Made by a program: the position numbers and the translations under genes. The notes below the pieces were generated by a model. It searched no databases, was not told the origin of the DNA, and saw only the letters and a list, made by a program, of their open reading frames with translations. A stretch of DNA of 39,376 nt from Candidatus Levyibacteriota bacterium. GTDB lineage: Bacteria; Patescibacteriota; Microgenomatia; Levybacterales; UBA12049. Every line of letters starts with the position of its first letter. Positions within the stretch are counted from its first letter, which is position 1. The stretch lies in contig JAUSEW010000005.1 of assembly GCA_030651475.1 (NCBI GenBank), positions 1 through 39,376 on the forward strand. Direction: 5' to 3'. This document shows, in pieces, positions 22,789 through 31,552 of this stretch.

Positions 22789-22839
22789 AGTCTAGCATTT
22801 TATTTCGCTATTGACAAGAAATGTTTAAACTGCTAGCGT
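22789..22839. promoter_or_regulatory. Divergent argS / response-regulator promoters with overlapping -35
   Basis: Plus strand: TTGACA (22811-22816), 17 bp, TAGCGT (22834-22839), 6 nt before the ATG. Minus strand: TTGTCA (complement of 22812-22817), 17 bp, TAGACT (22789-22794), 9 nt before the argS ATG. The two -35 hexamers share five bases, and both messages would be leaderless or nearly so. Confidence 0.55.
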
Positions 22840-22845
22840 GAAATT

Positions 22846-23241
22846 ATGCCCAAAATACTTCTTATCGATGACGACCAAAGTTTAAGCACCATATTTCTAA
22901 CCGCATTCAAGCAAAACGGCTTGGATACTGTTTATGCAGAAACAGGAGATGAGGGAATCAAAAAGGCAAAAGAGGAAAAAATAGATCTTATTATTCTTGA
23001 CCAAGTTCTTCCGGACGGATCGGGAAATGACATTCTGAAAAAGCTTAAGGAAGATCCCCAGACTCAAAAAATCCCTGTGATTATGTTTTCGAATTTCAGC
23101 CAGGAAGAACTCGTTAATCAGGCTATAAATGCCGGCGCTTTGGACTATGTATTTAAATATCAAGTAGAGCCTCTTGATCTGGTTAATAAAGTAAAACGCC
23201 TGCTCGAACATCCTGAAGGAGGACCAACAAGGGAGGTTTAA
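22846..23241 (+). CDS. Response regulator, receiver domain only
   Basis: A 131-aa CheY-like protein with the acidic pocket (ILLIDDDQS, D8-D10), the phospho-acceptor D52 (DLIILDQVLPDGSG), the Ser switch residue in VIMFSNFS and the conserved Lys in YVFKYQ. There is no output domain. It is the first gene of a four-gene operon ending with a membrane histidine kinase, so it is very likely the target of that kinase. Confidence 0.94.
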   Translation: MPKILLIDDDQSLSTIFLTAFKQNGLDTVYAETGDEGIKKAKEEKIDLIILDQVLPDGSGNDILKKLKEDPQTQKIPVIMFSNFSQEELVNQAINAGALDYVFKYQVEPLDLVNKVKRLLEHPEGGPTREV

Positions 23242-23250
23242 TTTAAAATT

Positions 23251-23646
23251 ATGGATACAATGCAAAATACAGATTACAAAAAGGTTTTAACAGAGGTTAT
23301 CCAAAAACAAATGATCATCCTCGGACCGACAATTACTCTCGCCAAGGCGAGAAATGTTCAAGGCCTTACTGTTGCGGATGACGGAACAATAACTGAAATT
23401 TCAGGCAGTCCGCAAGTGCTTATTCAAAGCCTGATTGACCAATTCGTCCAGCTATCCGGTTTGATTGTCAAGAAAACCATGGAACCTTTATTGGCAAATT
23501 TTCCTGATGGAGTTCCCGATGTTCCTGTAGTCTCTCCCGAAACTCAATCTGTGCCTCCTGCTCCCCCACTCCAACCTCAACAGCCAACACCTCCTCCGCA
23601 AATTAATCCGGATATGCCTTCTGTTAATCCCGGGAGTCAAACATGA
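23251..23646 (+). CDS. Small helical protein with proline-rich tail in the two-component operon
   Basis: I do not recognise the family. Residues ~5-80 form an ordered region (LTEVIQKQMIILGPTITLAKARNVQGLTVADDGTITEISGSPQVLIQSLIDQFVQLSGLIVKKTMEPLL) with two helices around a short beta hairpin. The last ~45 residues are Pro/Gln-rich (PPAPPLQPQQPTPPPQINP) and presumably disordered. There is no signal peptide. It starts 9 bp after the response regulator and overlaps the next gene by 4 bp, so it is translated with them. An adaptor role between receiver and membrane kinase is possible but is only inferred from position. Confidence 0.82.
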   Translation: MDTMQNTDYKKVLTEVIQKQMIILGPTITLAKARNVQGLTVADDGTITEISGSPQVLIQSLIDQFVQLSGLIVKKTMEPLLANFPDGVPDVPVVSPETQSVPPAPPLQPQQPTPPPQINPDMPSVNPGSQT

Positions 23647-23981
23647 TAGATCAAGCTAGATTAATCAATATTCTTGTTCAGGGAGGCTCGTTTGTCGCGG
23701 CATTCGCCGCAATTGCCGCAGGAGCAATTATGGCAAACGTCAGAAGCAAATTCGGCACAGGAATTTTGGCAGCAGGATTTAAGTCCATATCAACCGGCGT
23801 TTTCTTTATCGCCGGCGGTATTATTGTTGACGCCATGCAGACATATCTCCAATCTGCAGGTAATTTATTAATTCCGGTAGTTCTTTTAGTTCTCAAAGAA
23901 CTATTGTTCGTAATTGGAACCTATATAATCGTAATCGGCAGCAAAAAAACCGGAGATAGTCTTGAATCCTTAACTAAATAA
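23643..23981 (+). CDS. Small membrane protein (about three TM helices) in the two-component operon
   Basis: A 112-aa hydrophobic protein: ILVQGGSFVAAFAAIAAGAIMANVRSKFG, then a segment ILAAGFKSISTGVFFIAGGIIVDAMQTYLQ, then LIPVVLLVLKELLFVIGTYIIVIGSKKTG. A short charged tail follows. The family is not recognised. It overlaps the upstream gene by 4 bp (ATGA-type coupling) and is 13 bp before the kinase, so it may be a membrane partner or sensor subunit of that kinase. Confidence 0.82.
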   Translation: MIDQARLINILVQGGSFVAAFAAIAAGAIMANVRSKFGTGILAAGFKSISTGVFFIAGGIIVDAMQTYLQSAGNLLIPVVLLVLKELLFVIGTYIIVIGSKKTGDSLESLTK

Positions 23982-23994
23982 AACACCTAACGAT

Positions 23995-25668
23995 ATGATT
24001 TTGGCCGCCTCTATTCTTCTTGTTGTCATATTTGGCATTTTGGCAATCGCTTTTTCCCTTAAAGAAGAAGCAACAAGGAAACTTTTGCTTGCGCAGGATG
24101 TTCTTCAAAAACAGAAGATTTATCAAATTTCCATCCTTAAAGAAATTCAGGACAGAATCGGCTATTCGCTTGATGTAGAAAAAGTTATTGATGTTATAAC
24201 GGGAAGTTTGAGAAATCTTTTTCCTTACTCTACCGCTTCTTCAGTGGTGGTAAAAGAAGACAAACTAATCTTTAAAATATATGTTGAAGAGACCGTCAGC
24301 CGATCTTTTATTGACGAGGTTAAAAAAAGTATGACTGCGTCTCTCTCCGCTCTCTTGGAACATTTGCCAAATGATTCCGATGAACTTTTATCCGGTGTGC
24401 CATTGTCGCAAGATAATACACTTGCGTTAGCATCCTTTTTTCATATTCCGCTTGTGATTAGCAACAAAGTCGTTGGATTAATCAATGTATCCTCTACTAA
24501 ACCGAATTTGTACAAGGAAAACGAAATGACAATTCTTTACCAAATTACAGAACAGGCTTCGAATGCGCTATCAAGACTGGAAACAGTACTTGAAGCAGAA
24601 AAAGCCAAACTTACGTCCTTAATAAGAGGACTTGCAGACGGAGTATTTATGCTGGATCAAAAAGGGAATTTAATTATCATCAACGACACGGCGAAAAAAA
24701 TGCTGAATATTCAAACCGATAATCCAACTCTCATAGAAGCCATTTCTTCCATACCCTCGCAATATCAAATGCTGTCAAAAATTCACGATGCAGTCGCCCA
24801 GAACAAAACCATAGAAGAAAAAGAGGTAATTCTTGGAGATAAAACAGTGCAGGTTTTTGTTTCGCCTGTTGCAGGCCCTTTACCTGCAGTTTCGGTTTTG
24901 CTGCACGATATAACTATAGAAAAAAATCTGTCACAGGTGAAAGAAGATTTTACCAATATTATGGTTCATGAGTTGAGAGCTCCGATAACAGCTATCAAAG
25001 ACTCCGCAGAAATTATAATTTCCGACAAATACAATCTTTCCAAAGATGAAAAAAGTGAATTTTTAGAGATCATAAATCAACAATCCAAACTGCTCTTAGA
25101 TCAAATTGCCTCAATTTTGGATGCCGCCAAACTTGAAGCAGGCAAATTTACTATTAAAAAAGCGCAAAGTGATATTTCAGAACTCATCCAAGAAGAGATA
25201 AAAACTTTTACTCCTCCGGCTGCCAAAAAGCATATCGATATTTCTTCCGATGTTCCGCAGGATCTGCCTAAATTTTATTTCGACCGAATACGAATTGCGC
25301 AAGTTTTAAATAATTTATTGTCCAACAGCCTTAAATTCACCCCAGATGGGGGAAAAATAAAAATAAGTGCCAAGCTTAACCCAAGTCAAATTGAAATTTC
25401 AGTGTCAGATACCGGAATCGGCATACCCAAAGATCAGCAGGAAAATTTATTTTCAAAATTTACGCAGGCAGATACCTCTTCACAGCATTTTACAAATACC
25501 CAAGGTACAGGACTGGGACTTTACGTTGTGAAAGGCATTGTAGAAGCGCACGGAGGATCTGTGGGTATTGAATCGGAAGAGAACCAAGGAACAACTATAT
25601 CTTTTACCATACCCATTGATTCTCCGTATCTAAACCCACATCAAACCCCTCACCTTACAATTAATTAG
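23995..25668 (+). CDS. Membrane sensor histidine kinase (TM-GAF-PAS-HisKA-HATPase)
   Basis: Domains in order: an N-terminal transmembrane helix (LAASILLVVIFGILAIAFSL); a GAF-like domain ~45-200 (VEKVIDVITGSLRNLFPYSTASSVVV to NEMTILYQITEQASNALSRLE); a PAS-like domain ~205-310 (LIRGLADGVFMLDQKGNLIIINDTAKKML); the HisKA dimerisation domain with the phospho-acceptor in HELRAP (His ~325); and the HATPase domain with N box NNLLSNSLKF, G1 DTGIGIP and G2 GTGLGLY. At 557 aa it appears complete. The signal sensed is unknown. The operon also supplies a receiver protein and two small accessory proteins. Confidence 0.95.
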   Translation: MILAASILLVVIFGILAIAFSLKEEATRKLLLAQDVLQKQKIYQISILKEIQDRIGYSLDVEKVIDVITGSLRNLFPYSTASSVVVKEDKLIFKIYVEETVSRSFIDEVKKSMTASLSALLEHLPNDSDELLSGVPLSQDNTLALASFFHIPLVISNKVVGLINVSSTKPNLYKENEMTILYQITEQASNALSRLETVLEAEKAKLTSLIRGLADGVFMLDQKGNLIIINDTAKKMLNIQTDNPTLIEAISSIPSQYQMLSKIHDAVAQNKTIEEKEVILGDKTVQVFVSPVAGPLPAVSVLLHDITIEKNLSQVKEDFTNIMVHELRAPITAIKDSAEIIISDKYNLSKDEKSEFLEIINQQSKLLLDQIASILDAAKLEAGKFTIKKAQSDISELIQEEIKTFTPPAAKKHIDISSDVPQDLPKFYFDRIRIAQVLNNLLSNSLKFTPDGGKIKISAKLNPSQIEISVSDTGIGIPKDQQENLFSKFTQADTSSQHFTNTQGTGLGLYVVKGIVEAHGGSVGIESEENQGTTISFTIPIDSPYLNPHQTPHLTIN

Positions 25669-25752
25669 AATTCGTGCCTCAACCATTCGGCTACGCTCAT
25701 GGCTATAGCCCCTGGGTCTCAAGCTACTATTGTTTTTAAAACTCTTTATGTT

Positions 25753-26274
25753 TCAATCAGTCTTAATAACTTCTTGTTTAAATTGAGTGCTGTTTTGAAC
25801 TACATCCAATAAATTTATTAGTTCGTCTCTATTTGCTTCATGTTCTTCTATCGTTAATCCTCTGGAGTTTTTTCCTTCATTAATATATTGCATATTGCGA
25901 GTAATTTTAACGACATGATCAAGATAGAAAATATAAAGTTCTTGTCTCGAATGCGTTATTACTTTGCCATCATATTTAAAATGGTATCTGTCGATTCCTA
26001 AATCTGCTCCTCTAAACCAAGTATTTTCTAATTTTTTCTTACCCTCAAGAAACAATGGCTCATCCTTGAAATCACGTCTAACATCCTTATCCTTATCACC
26101 GAGTAATCTCATTGACTTAATCCAAATTTCTTTTGCTACTTTCATAGCATCTTCGCGGGCTTCAGGTGTTAAGAAACGTGTAACTGGAGCTTCCATCTCT
26201 TTTCTGTAGATGCTCTTTGTACCAGTTAGTTTGTCTACATTTTTTAAATGTTGCCCTACTCTTTCATCTGACAT
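25753..26274 (-). CDS. Unrecognised 173-aa soluble protein
   Basis: No family is recognised. The protein is charged and mainly helical (TPEAREDAMKVAKEIWIKSMRLLGDKDKDVRRDF) with one beta-like region, WFRGADLGIDRYHFKYDGKVITHSRQELYIFYLDHVVKITRNMQYINEG. There is no signal peptide or membrane segment. A TATAAT on the minus strand near 26327 would give a leader of roughly 45 nt. It lies between the kinase operon (convergent) and comEC. The 84-bp gap to the kinase holds a short GGCTA/TAGCC hairpin (25689-25710) of the type found elsewhere as dispersed palindromes. Confidence 0.72.
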   Translation of the reverse strand: MSDERVGQHLKNVDKLTGTKSIYRKEMEAPVTRFLTPEAREDAMKVAKEIWIKSMRLLGDKDKDVRRDFKDEPLFLEGKKKLENTWFRGADLGIDRYHFKYDGKVITHSRQELYIFYLDHVVKITRNMQYINEGKNSRGLTIEEHEANRDELINLLDVVQNSTQFKQEVIKTD

Positions 26275-26413
26275 AGTTTTACTTTCTTACGTTTTTAACT
26301 TTGCTTATTGTTAATTCCTAAGATTATATCATATATGGTTCCAATGTTACCATGATAGAAAGATAATTATTCCTTGAAGAGATATCCTGGTTGGCTAGAT
26401 AGAGAACGGTTAG

Positions 26414-27283
26414 CTAATTGACTTGCCAAGTTTTTCCGTCGGAGATGACTTCAATTTCTCCTTTTTGATCTGTCCGTAGAATTTTTGCCTGAACTTTTCC
26501 CAAAAGATCCAGAACGAAAGGAGTCGGATGGCCGTAACGGTTGTTTTTGCCAACGGAAATAACAGCCACTTTTGGCTTTAATAAGTTTAAAATCTCCAAG
26601 GACAATCCTGTTTTGGAACCATGATGAGGAACTTGCAGCACGCTAAGATTTGTTAAGGAATATTGAGAAATAGCTTGGGAAAGTTCATCTGCCTGCGTAT
26701 CTCCTGTCAAAAGCAATTTAAACGAACCGTATGAAACCAGACTGATTAACGATGCGAATTCATTATTTTCCCCAATCATCCCGTTTGGAGATGTTTCCGC
26801 AAGAAATTCTTTCGTCGGCGCTAATATTTTTATATTTATCCCTCCGTTTGTTTTAAAAGAATCTCCGGAAAATAAATAATGCAAAGGTATTTTATTTTGT
26901 TTTACTTCATTGATAAGCTCTGCAAATCCTAACGCTTTATTGTCTAATTTTTCACTATCAAAAGATAGCACATTGTATCTTTTTAGCACATTGTGCAGTC
27001 CGAAAAAGTGATCCGTATGCGGGTGTGTCAGAATTACAAGCTCTATTGTTCTATCCCAAACCGGCATATGGTTTGACAAGCAGGAAAGTACGCTGTCATT
27101 GGGTCCGCCATCAACAAGAATATCTAAACCGTTTGGGGTACGGATAAAAATTGCGTCTCCCTGACCGACATCGCAAAAAACCACATGCAGCTTACCATCG
27201 TAAAATTTAATCCTCTGGTAAAATAACAAACCTGCCAAAAAAACTAATATTAATACTCCAAACCAAATTATTTTCTTGAACAT
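26414..27283 (-). CDS. ComEC metallo-beta-lactamase domain as a separate protein
   Basis: An N-terminal TM helix (IIWFGVLILVFLAGLLFY) precedes a metallo-beta-lactamase domain: VVFCDVGQGDAIFIRTPNGLDILVDGG, the zinc motif THPHTDH (H87, H89, D91, H92), LLLTGDTQADE and LQVPHHGSKTG. This combination is the C-terminal domain of ComEC, thought to degrade the non-transported DNA strand. In most bacteria it is fused to the competence channel domain; here it starts 1 bp after the stop of the channel gene. I infer that the two proteins act together. Confidence 0.93.
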   Translation of the reverse strand: MFKKIIWFGVLILVFLAGLLFYQRIKFYDGKLHVVFCDVGQGDAIFIRTPNGLDILVDGGPNDSVLSCLSNHMPVWDRTIELVILTHPHTDHFFGLHNVLKRYNVLSFDSEKLDNKALGFAELINEVKQNKIPLHYLFSGDSFKTNGGINIKILAPTKEFLAETSPNGMIGENNEFASLISLVSYGSFKLLLTGDTQADELSQAISQYSLTNLSVLQVPHHGSKTGLSLEILNLLKPKVAVISVGKNNRYGHPTPFVLDLLGKVQAKILRTDQKGEIEVISDGKTWQVN

Positions 27284-27284
27284 T

Positions 27285-28547
27285 TTAGTTTGCTTTTCCT
27301 TGTTTTCTTTGGAGAAAAAATATAACTAACGAAATTAGCATCAAATAATAGCCGACCGTAAACTGCCAGGAAAAGTTTGTGAAATTAAGAGTGCCGAAAA
27401 CTTGTGAAAAAACCGAAACAACCTTTTGAAAATATAACAACAGAGGCAAAGATAAATATAGAAATATCGCTCCTAACGGCTCAAAAATTATTCCTAAGAG
27501 TCCCCCTATCCCGCCTAAAGTCATCAGCACAGGCACTGTCCAAAGGACTAAACCATTGATAAAGATAGAAATAAATGAGTAGCTCCCAAAATTTGCCAAA
27601 AGAATCGGCAGGGTTGAAGTTTGAGCACAAATTGTAGTTACAACGTCTTCGCCAATTAAAGACTTGTTTAATAAGTTTTTGAGTTTTTTATCTCTGTCGA
27701 AAATTGGTCTAATGACGATAAGACCAAGTGTGGCCATAAACGACAGCTGGAACCCGACATCAAACAAAGTGCTCGGAGATATAAAAAGCATAATGTAGGC
27801 TGCGATAAATAAGCTGAATGAGGCAAGACGCTGCCTGCCGAGAATTTGAGCCAGGAAAGCCAAAATTCCCATAACGGAAGCTCTAATAATCGAGGGCTCT
27901 AGTCCTGCCAAAAGCGCGTAAAAGCAAATGCCAAGTATGCTTGCAATCAAAGCATATTGCCTTTTCAGAAAGAAACTAAAAATCGAAGAGAGAAATCCTC
28001 CCACCATAGTCACGTTCATTCCAGATGCGGCAACTACATGCAAAACTCCGGAAATCCTCAAATCGTTAGCAAAATCTTTGGGCATATTTTCTTTAATGCC
28101 AAAAACAATTCCCAAAAGAAGACTTGCAGATATAGGCGGGAGATTTTGTTCGAAGAATAAAGTTACTTTTTGGCGGACAAATCCTGTGACTGCTAACAGT
28201 AAATTTTTGCCATTTTTGTTAGCTTCGATTTTGGGGAAATACATTGCCAGAATAAGCTTTTTATTTTCTAGCACTCTCCTCTGAAGTTTGCCAGAGATAC
28301 GCACGTTATCTCCATAGCCAAATTGCGGATACATAGGAGCTGTGATGAAAATTCTTTCACCCGTATCTAAATGAGCAGATATTCTTTGTTGGTTGTAGGA
28401 AAATTGCGGAGAGGACAAAATCCTGGTTTCGAAGCTTAGGTATTCTCCGTTATAATGCTGCGGCTGATTTCTATAGAATAGATAAAACCTAAGAGTAAAA
28501 AACAACAATAGAAATACTAGTATCGCAACAAAGGCAGATTTGGTCAT
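27285..28547 (-). CDS. comEC: ComEC/Rec2 DNA-uptake channel (competence domain)
   Basis: ComEC carries single-stranded DNA across the inner membrane during transformation. The N-terminal TM is followed by the extracellular OB-like segment (ISAHLDTGERIFITAPMYPQFGYGDNVRISGKLQRR). The multi-TM competence domain then starts at ASLLLGIVFGIKENMPKDFANDLRISGVLHVVAASGMNVTMVGGF, the family signature. EPSIIRASVMGILAFLAQILGRQ and FDVGFQLSFMATLGLI are further signatures. At 420 aa it ends before the metallo-beta-lactamase part, which is the next ORF. comEA lies 10 bp upstream. Confidence 0.94.
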   Translation of the reverse strand: MTKSAFVAILVFLLLFFTLRFYLFYRNQPQHYNGEYLSFETRILSSPQFSYNQQRISAHLDTGERIFITAPMYPQFGYGDNVRISGKLQRRVLENKKLILAMYFPKIEANKNGKNLLLAVTGFVRQKVTLFFEQNLPPISASLLLGIVFGIKENMPKDFANDLRISGVLHVVAASGMNVTMVGGFLSSIFSFFLKRQYALIASILGICFYALLAGLEPSIIRASVMGILAFLAQILGRQRLASFSLFIAAYIMLFISPSTLFDVGFQLSFMATLGLIVIRPIFDRDKKLKNLLNKSLIGEDVVTTICAQTSTLPILLANFGSYSFISIFINGLVLWTVPVLMTLGGIGGLLGIIFEPLGAIFLYLSLPLLLYFQKVVSVFSQVFGTLNFTNFSWQFTVGYYLMLISLVIFFLQRKQGKAN

Positions 28548-28556
28548 ACATAAAGG

Positions 28557-29189
28557 CTAAAACACCATTATCTTATCTTTTATTTGCCCAAAAACCTTCT
28601 CCGTAACTATCTTCTTGCTAAGTAATTCTTCTATCGCGCTATATGGCCGGCCGCTTATGATTTTCTGCGCTGTTGCAGGACCAACTCCTGGCAAAGAATC
28701 TGCTAACGCCTGCAAACTGGCTGAATTAATATTTATTCCGCTAGAGTTTGAAACAACATCTTGAGAACCTGCGCTTAAGCTGGTTTTATTTTCTCCAAGC
28801 TTGGGAACATAAATTTTCTGTCCATCAACAAGTTTTGACGCAAGATTAAGATTTTTCTCAACCCAATTTCTATCCGCATCATTAGAAAGTCCTGATGCTG
28901 CTATTAATGCATCTTGGGCTCTTGCGCTAGTTGCCAAAGAGTAAACACCCGGTTTTATCACTCCTCCTTCAATATCAACCATAATTTTAGCTTCGTTTGA
29001 CTTAACACCGGAACTCGCATCGCTATTTGCAGACTCGAAAATAAGCCCGCTAGCTTCAGGATTAGGCTTATCCATCAACGATATCAAACCATATGCAAAG
29101 AATATCAATCCAAAGAAACCTAGGCTCAACGGAATCCAGTACTGCTTTAAAAACGGAAGATATTTCTTGAGGATCTCGTGAAAATCCAT
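28557..29189 (-). CDS. comEA: Competence protein ComEA
   Basis: ComEA is the membrane-anchored DNA receptor for transformation. The N-terminal TM helix (WIPLSLGFFGLIFFAYGLISL) is followed by an SLBB-type domain (MVDIEGGVIKPGVYSLATSARAQDALIAASG...LVDGQKIYVPKLGE) and a C-terminal helix-hairpin-helix domain (ININSASLQALADSLPGVGPATAQKIISGRPYSAIEELL). Domain order and 210-aa length match ComEA. It is between leuS and comEC on the same strand, 7 bp after leuS. Confidence 0.94.
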   Translation of the reverse strand: MDFHEILKKYLPFLKQYWIPLSLGFFGLIFFAYGLISLMDKPNPEASGLIFESANSDASSGVKSNEAKIMVDIEGGVIKPGVYSLATSARAQDALIAASGLSNDADRNWVEKNLNLASKLVDGQKIYVPKLGENKTSLSAGSQDVVSNSSGININSASLQALADSLPGVGPATAQKIISGRPYSAIEELLSKKIVTEKVFGQIKDKIMVF

Positions 29190-29196
29190 AGAATAA

Positions 29197-31497
29197 TTAG
29201 GAATTTAACACAAAGTTTATAATTCTTCCTTCAACGTAAATAACCTTTTTAATTTTCTTTCCATCCAAATGTTTTTTAACATTAGCACTTAGCGAAGCGA
29301 AGTGCTCAACATCTTTTTGATTTTTTACGTCCGCACTTTTAATTTTTAGAATGTCCCTAACTTTACCGTTAACTTGAATTACAATCGTAACTTCATTTTC
29401 TACTAAAAGCTTAGAGTCATATGCTGGCCAAGACTGCTGATGAATAGAAGATTTTTCTCCTAGATTATTCCACAGCTCTTCGGTGATATGGGGAGCCAAA
29501 GACGCAAGAAGCAAAACTAAAGTTTTGCAGTATTTTATATTTAAAATTTTGTATTTAGTATAAAAATAGTGAAGCTCGTTATAGTATTCCATCAAGTGAG
29601 CGATCGCAGTATTGTAATTTAAATTTTCCATATCCTCCGTCACGCTTTTGATAGTCTTGTGCATAAAAGTATCCAAAGCAGGATCCGCATCTTTTCCCTT
29701 AATACCTGATGCCAATGCCCACACCCGCTTTAAAAATCTGCTCATTCCTTCAATTCCCGAATCCCTAAAGTCTCCGCCCATACTGAATGGCCCGGTAAAC
29801 ATTAGATAGCAACGCAAAGCATCCGCGCCATATTTTTTGATATAGGCATCAGGCACAACCACATTGCCCTTGGATTTGCTCATCTTTGCACCGTCTTTGA
29901 TGATCAGACCATGGGCATAAAACTTAGTAAATGGCTCATCAAAATCTATAAATCCCAAATCGTGAAGCGCCATTGTGATAAATCTTGAATACAGAAGATG
30001 AAGTACCGCATGTTCCGGTCCTCCAATATACATATTAACCGGAAGCCATTTCTTGACCCGAAGCTCGTCGAAAGGTTTATTATCAAACTCTGTATTTACA
30101 TAACGAAGAAAATACCAAGCACTATCTAGGAATGTGTCGGAAACATCTGTTTCTCTTGTAGCAGGACCTTTGCAATTCGGGCAATTTGCTTTGTAAAATT
30201 CCGGATGGTTTGCGAGAGGAGACTTTCCGGTACCTAAAGGCTTCCAGTCTTTCACATCAGGCAGTAAAACAGGCAATTGCTCTTCGGGAACAGGCTGCCA
30301 ACCACATTTTGGACAATTAATCATCGGAATCGGCGGACCCCAATAACGTTGTCTTGAAATCAACCAATCCCGAAGATGGTAATTTACAACTTTTTCGCCA
30401 ACTGGCTTTGCGGAAAGCGAAGTTTTCTCAATCGGAATTTTGTACTTTTCTGCAAATTCCCTATCTCTCTCATCCTCGGCTGGAACTGCCATAATAGCCC
30501 CAGTTCCATAACCCATTAAGACATAATCTGCAATCCAAACCGGAATTTTCTTTTTTGTCAACGGATTTATAATGTATTCTCCCGTAAAAACTCCTGTTTT
30601 CTCCCTTCGTCTTTCTTCATCGGACTTATTAGTTGAAATTTCAATATAATCTACAACGTCTTTTGATTTGAATTCTTTTGCTTTTGGGTGTTGAGGGGAA
30701 AGTACCAGAAATGTAGCGCCGTCCGCAGTTTCAGGCCTTGTTGTAAAAACATCTATTCCACCGAAGTTAATTATCATTCCTTCCGATCGCCCGATCCATT
30801 GTTTTTGGGCAATTTTGATTTTTTCTGCCCAATCAATCTCATTCAAACCATTAAGTAATCTATCAGCATATTTGGTGATTTTGAAAAACCATTGCTCCAA
30901 CTCCTTCTTCTCAACAATCGAAGAGCATCTTTCACATTTTTCGTCAATCACCTGTTCGTCTGCCAAAACGGTTTTGCAGGATGGACAGAAATTAACCGGA
31001 GCCTTCTTACGATAAGCCAAACCGGCTTTAAAAAGCTGAATAAAAAGCCATTGAGTCCACTTGTAATATTTAGGATCATAAGTTTCAACCGTTCTTGACC
31101 AATCATATCCATTACCCGTTGCTCTTAATTGCCTGTAAAAATTCTTCTCCGAAATCTTTGCCTGCTCTTTTGGATGGCGGCCGACCTTAATGGCGTAATT
31201 TTCCGAGTGTATTCCGAATCCGTCAAGCCCGATTGGTTCAAAAACATCATTCCCCTGCATTCTCTTGAACCTGCCGTAAATATCAGCGCCTGTAAAAGCA
31301 TACATATTCCCAACATGCATTCCCTCTGCCGATGGATACGGAAACATCATCAAATTGTAAAATGGCCTATGGCCCTGAGCTTTGTCGAAGGGTTTATCCA
31401 AATTTGGAGAATAAATCTTGGTTTCCTCCCATTTTTTCTGCCATTTTTGTTCGATTTCAGTTGGGATATATTTCAAATTATTTTTACTTTTAGCCAT
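29197..31497 (-). CDS. leuS: Leucyl-tRNA synthetase
   Basis: A class I synthetase; I use the ATG at 31497 (MAKSKNNLKYIPTEIEQKWQKKWEE), because a -10 hexamer lies 6 nt upstream and the track extension is unrelated. HIGH is seen as FPYPSAEGMHVGN and KMSKS as DGAKMSKSKGNVV. Two zinc-type cysteine pairs (CPSCKTVL...CERCSS and CPKCGW...CPNCKG) are present, and the CP1 editing domain shows FTTRPETADGATF and AVPAEDERD. At 766 aa it is at the short end. Residues 34-43 (DKPFDKAQGH), just before the first catalytic strand RPFYNLMMFPYPS, are encoded by a dispersed repeat (31373-31392). Confidence 0.96.
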   Translation of the reverse strand: MAKSKNNLKYIPTEIEQKWQKKWEETKIYSPNLDKPFDKAQGHRPFYNLMMFPYPSAEGMHVGNMYAFTGADIYGRFKRMQGNDVFEPIGLDGFGIHSENYAIKVGRHPKEQAKISEKNFYRQLRATGNGYDWSRTVETYDPKYYKWTQWLFIQLFKAGLAYRKKAPVNFCPSCKTVLADEQVIDEKCERCSSIVEKKELEQWFFKITKYADRLLNGLNEIDWAEKIKIAQKQWIGRSEGMIINFGGIDVFTTRPETADGATFLVLSPQHPKAKEFKSKDVVDYIEISTNKSDEERRREKTGVFTGEYIINPLTKKKIPVWIADYVLMGYGTGAIMAVPAEDERDREFAEKYKIPIEKTSLSAKPVGEKVVNYHLRDWLISRQRYWGPPIPMINCPKCGWQPVPEEQLPVLLPDVKDWKPLGTGKSPLANHPEFYKANCPNCKGPATRETDVSDTFLDSAWYFLRYVNTEFDNKPFDELRVKKWLPVNMYIGGPEHAVLHLLYSRFITMALHDLGFIDFDEPFTKFYAHGLIIKDGAKMSKSKGNVVVPDAYIKKYGADALRCYLMFTGPFSMGGDFRDSGIEGMSRFLKRVWALASGIKGKDADPALDTFMHKTIKSVTEDMENLNYNTAIAHLMEYYNELHYFYTKYKILNIKYCKTLVLLLASLAPHITEELWNNLGEKSSIHQQSWPAYDSKLLVENEVTIVIQVNGKVRDILKIKSADVKNQKDVEHFASLSANVKKHLDGKKIKKVIYVEGRIINFVLNS
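31373..31392 (-). repeat. CCCTGAGC-type dispersed repeat inside leuS
   Basis: CCCTGAGCTTTGTCGAAGGG is a 20-nt imperfect palindrome closely related, on the other strand, to CCCTTCGGCAAGCTCAGGG at 16622-16640. It encodes PFDKAQG in a surface position just before the catalytic Rossmann strand. Confidence 0.7.
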
Positions 31498-31503
31498 AAA
31501 GCG

Positions 31504-31546
31504 AGTATAACACATCCTTGCGTTTTTTTACAAAATTGCCTACTAT
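31504..31546. promoter_or_regulatory. Divergent leuS / 31553 promoters, interleaved
   Basis: Minus strand for leuS: TTGTAA (complement of 31528-31533), 18 bp, TATACT (31504-31509), 6 nt before the ATG. Plus strand: TTGCGT (31519-31524), 16 bp, TACTAT (31541-31546), 6 nt before the GTG at 31553. The two promoters overlap. Confidence 0.5.
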
Positions 31547-31552
31547 GGAATA

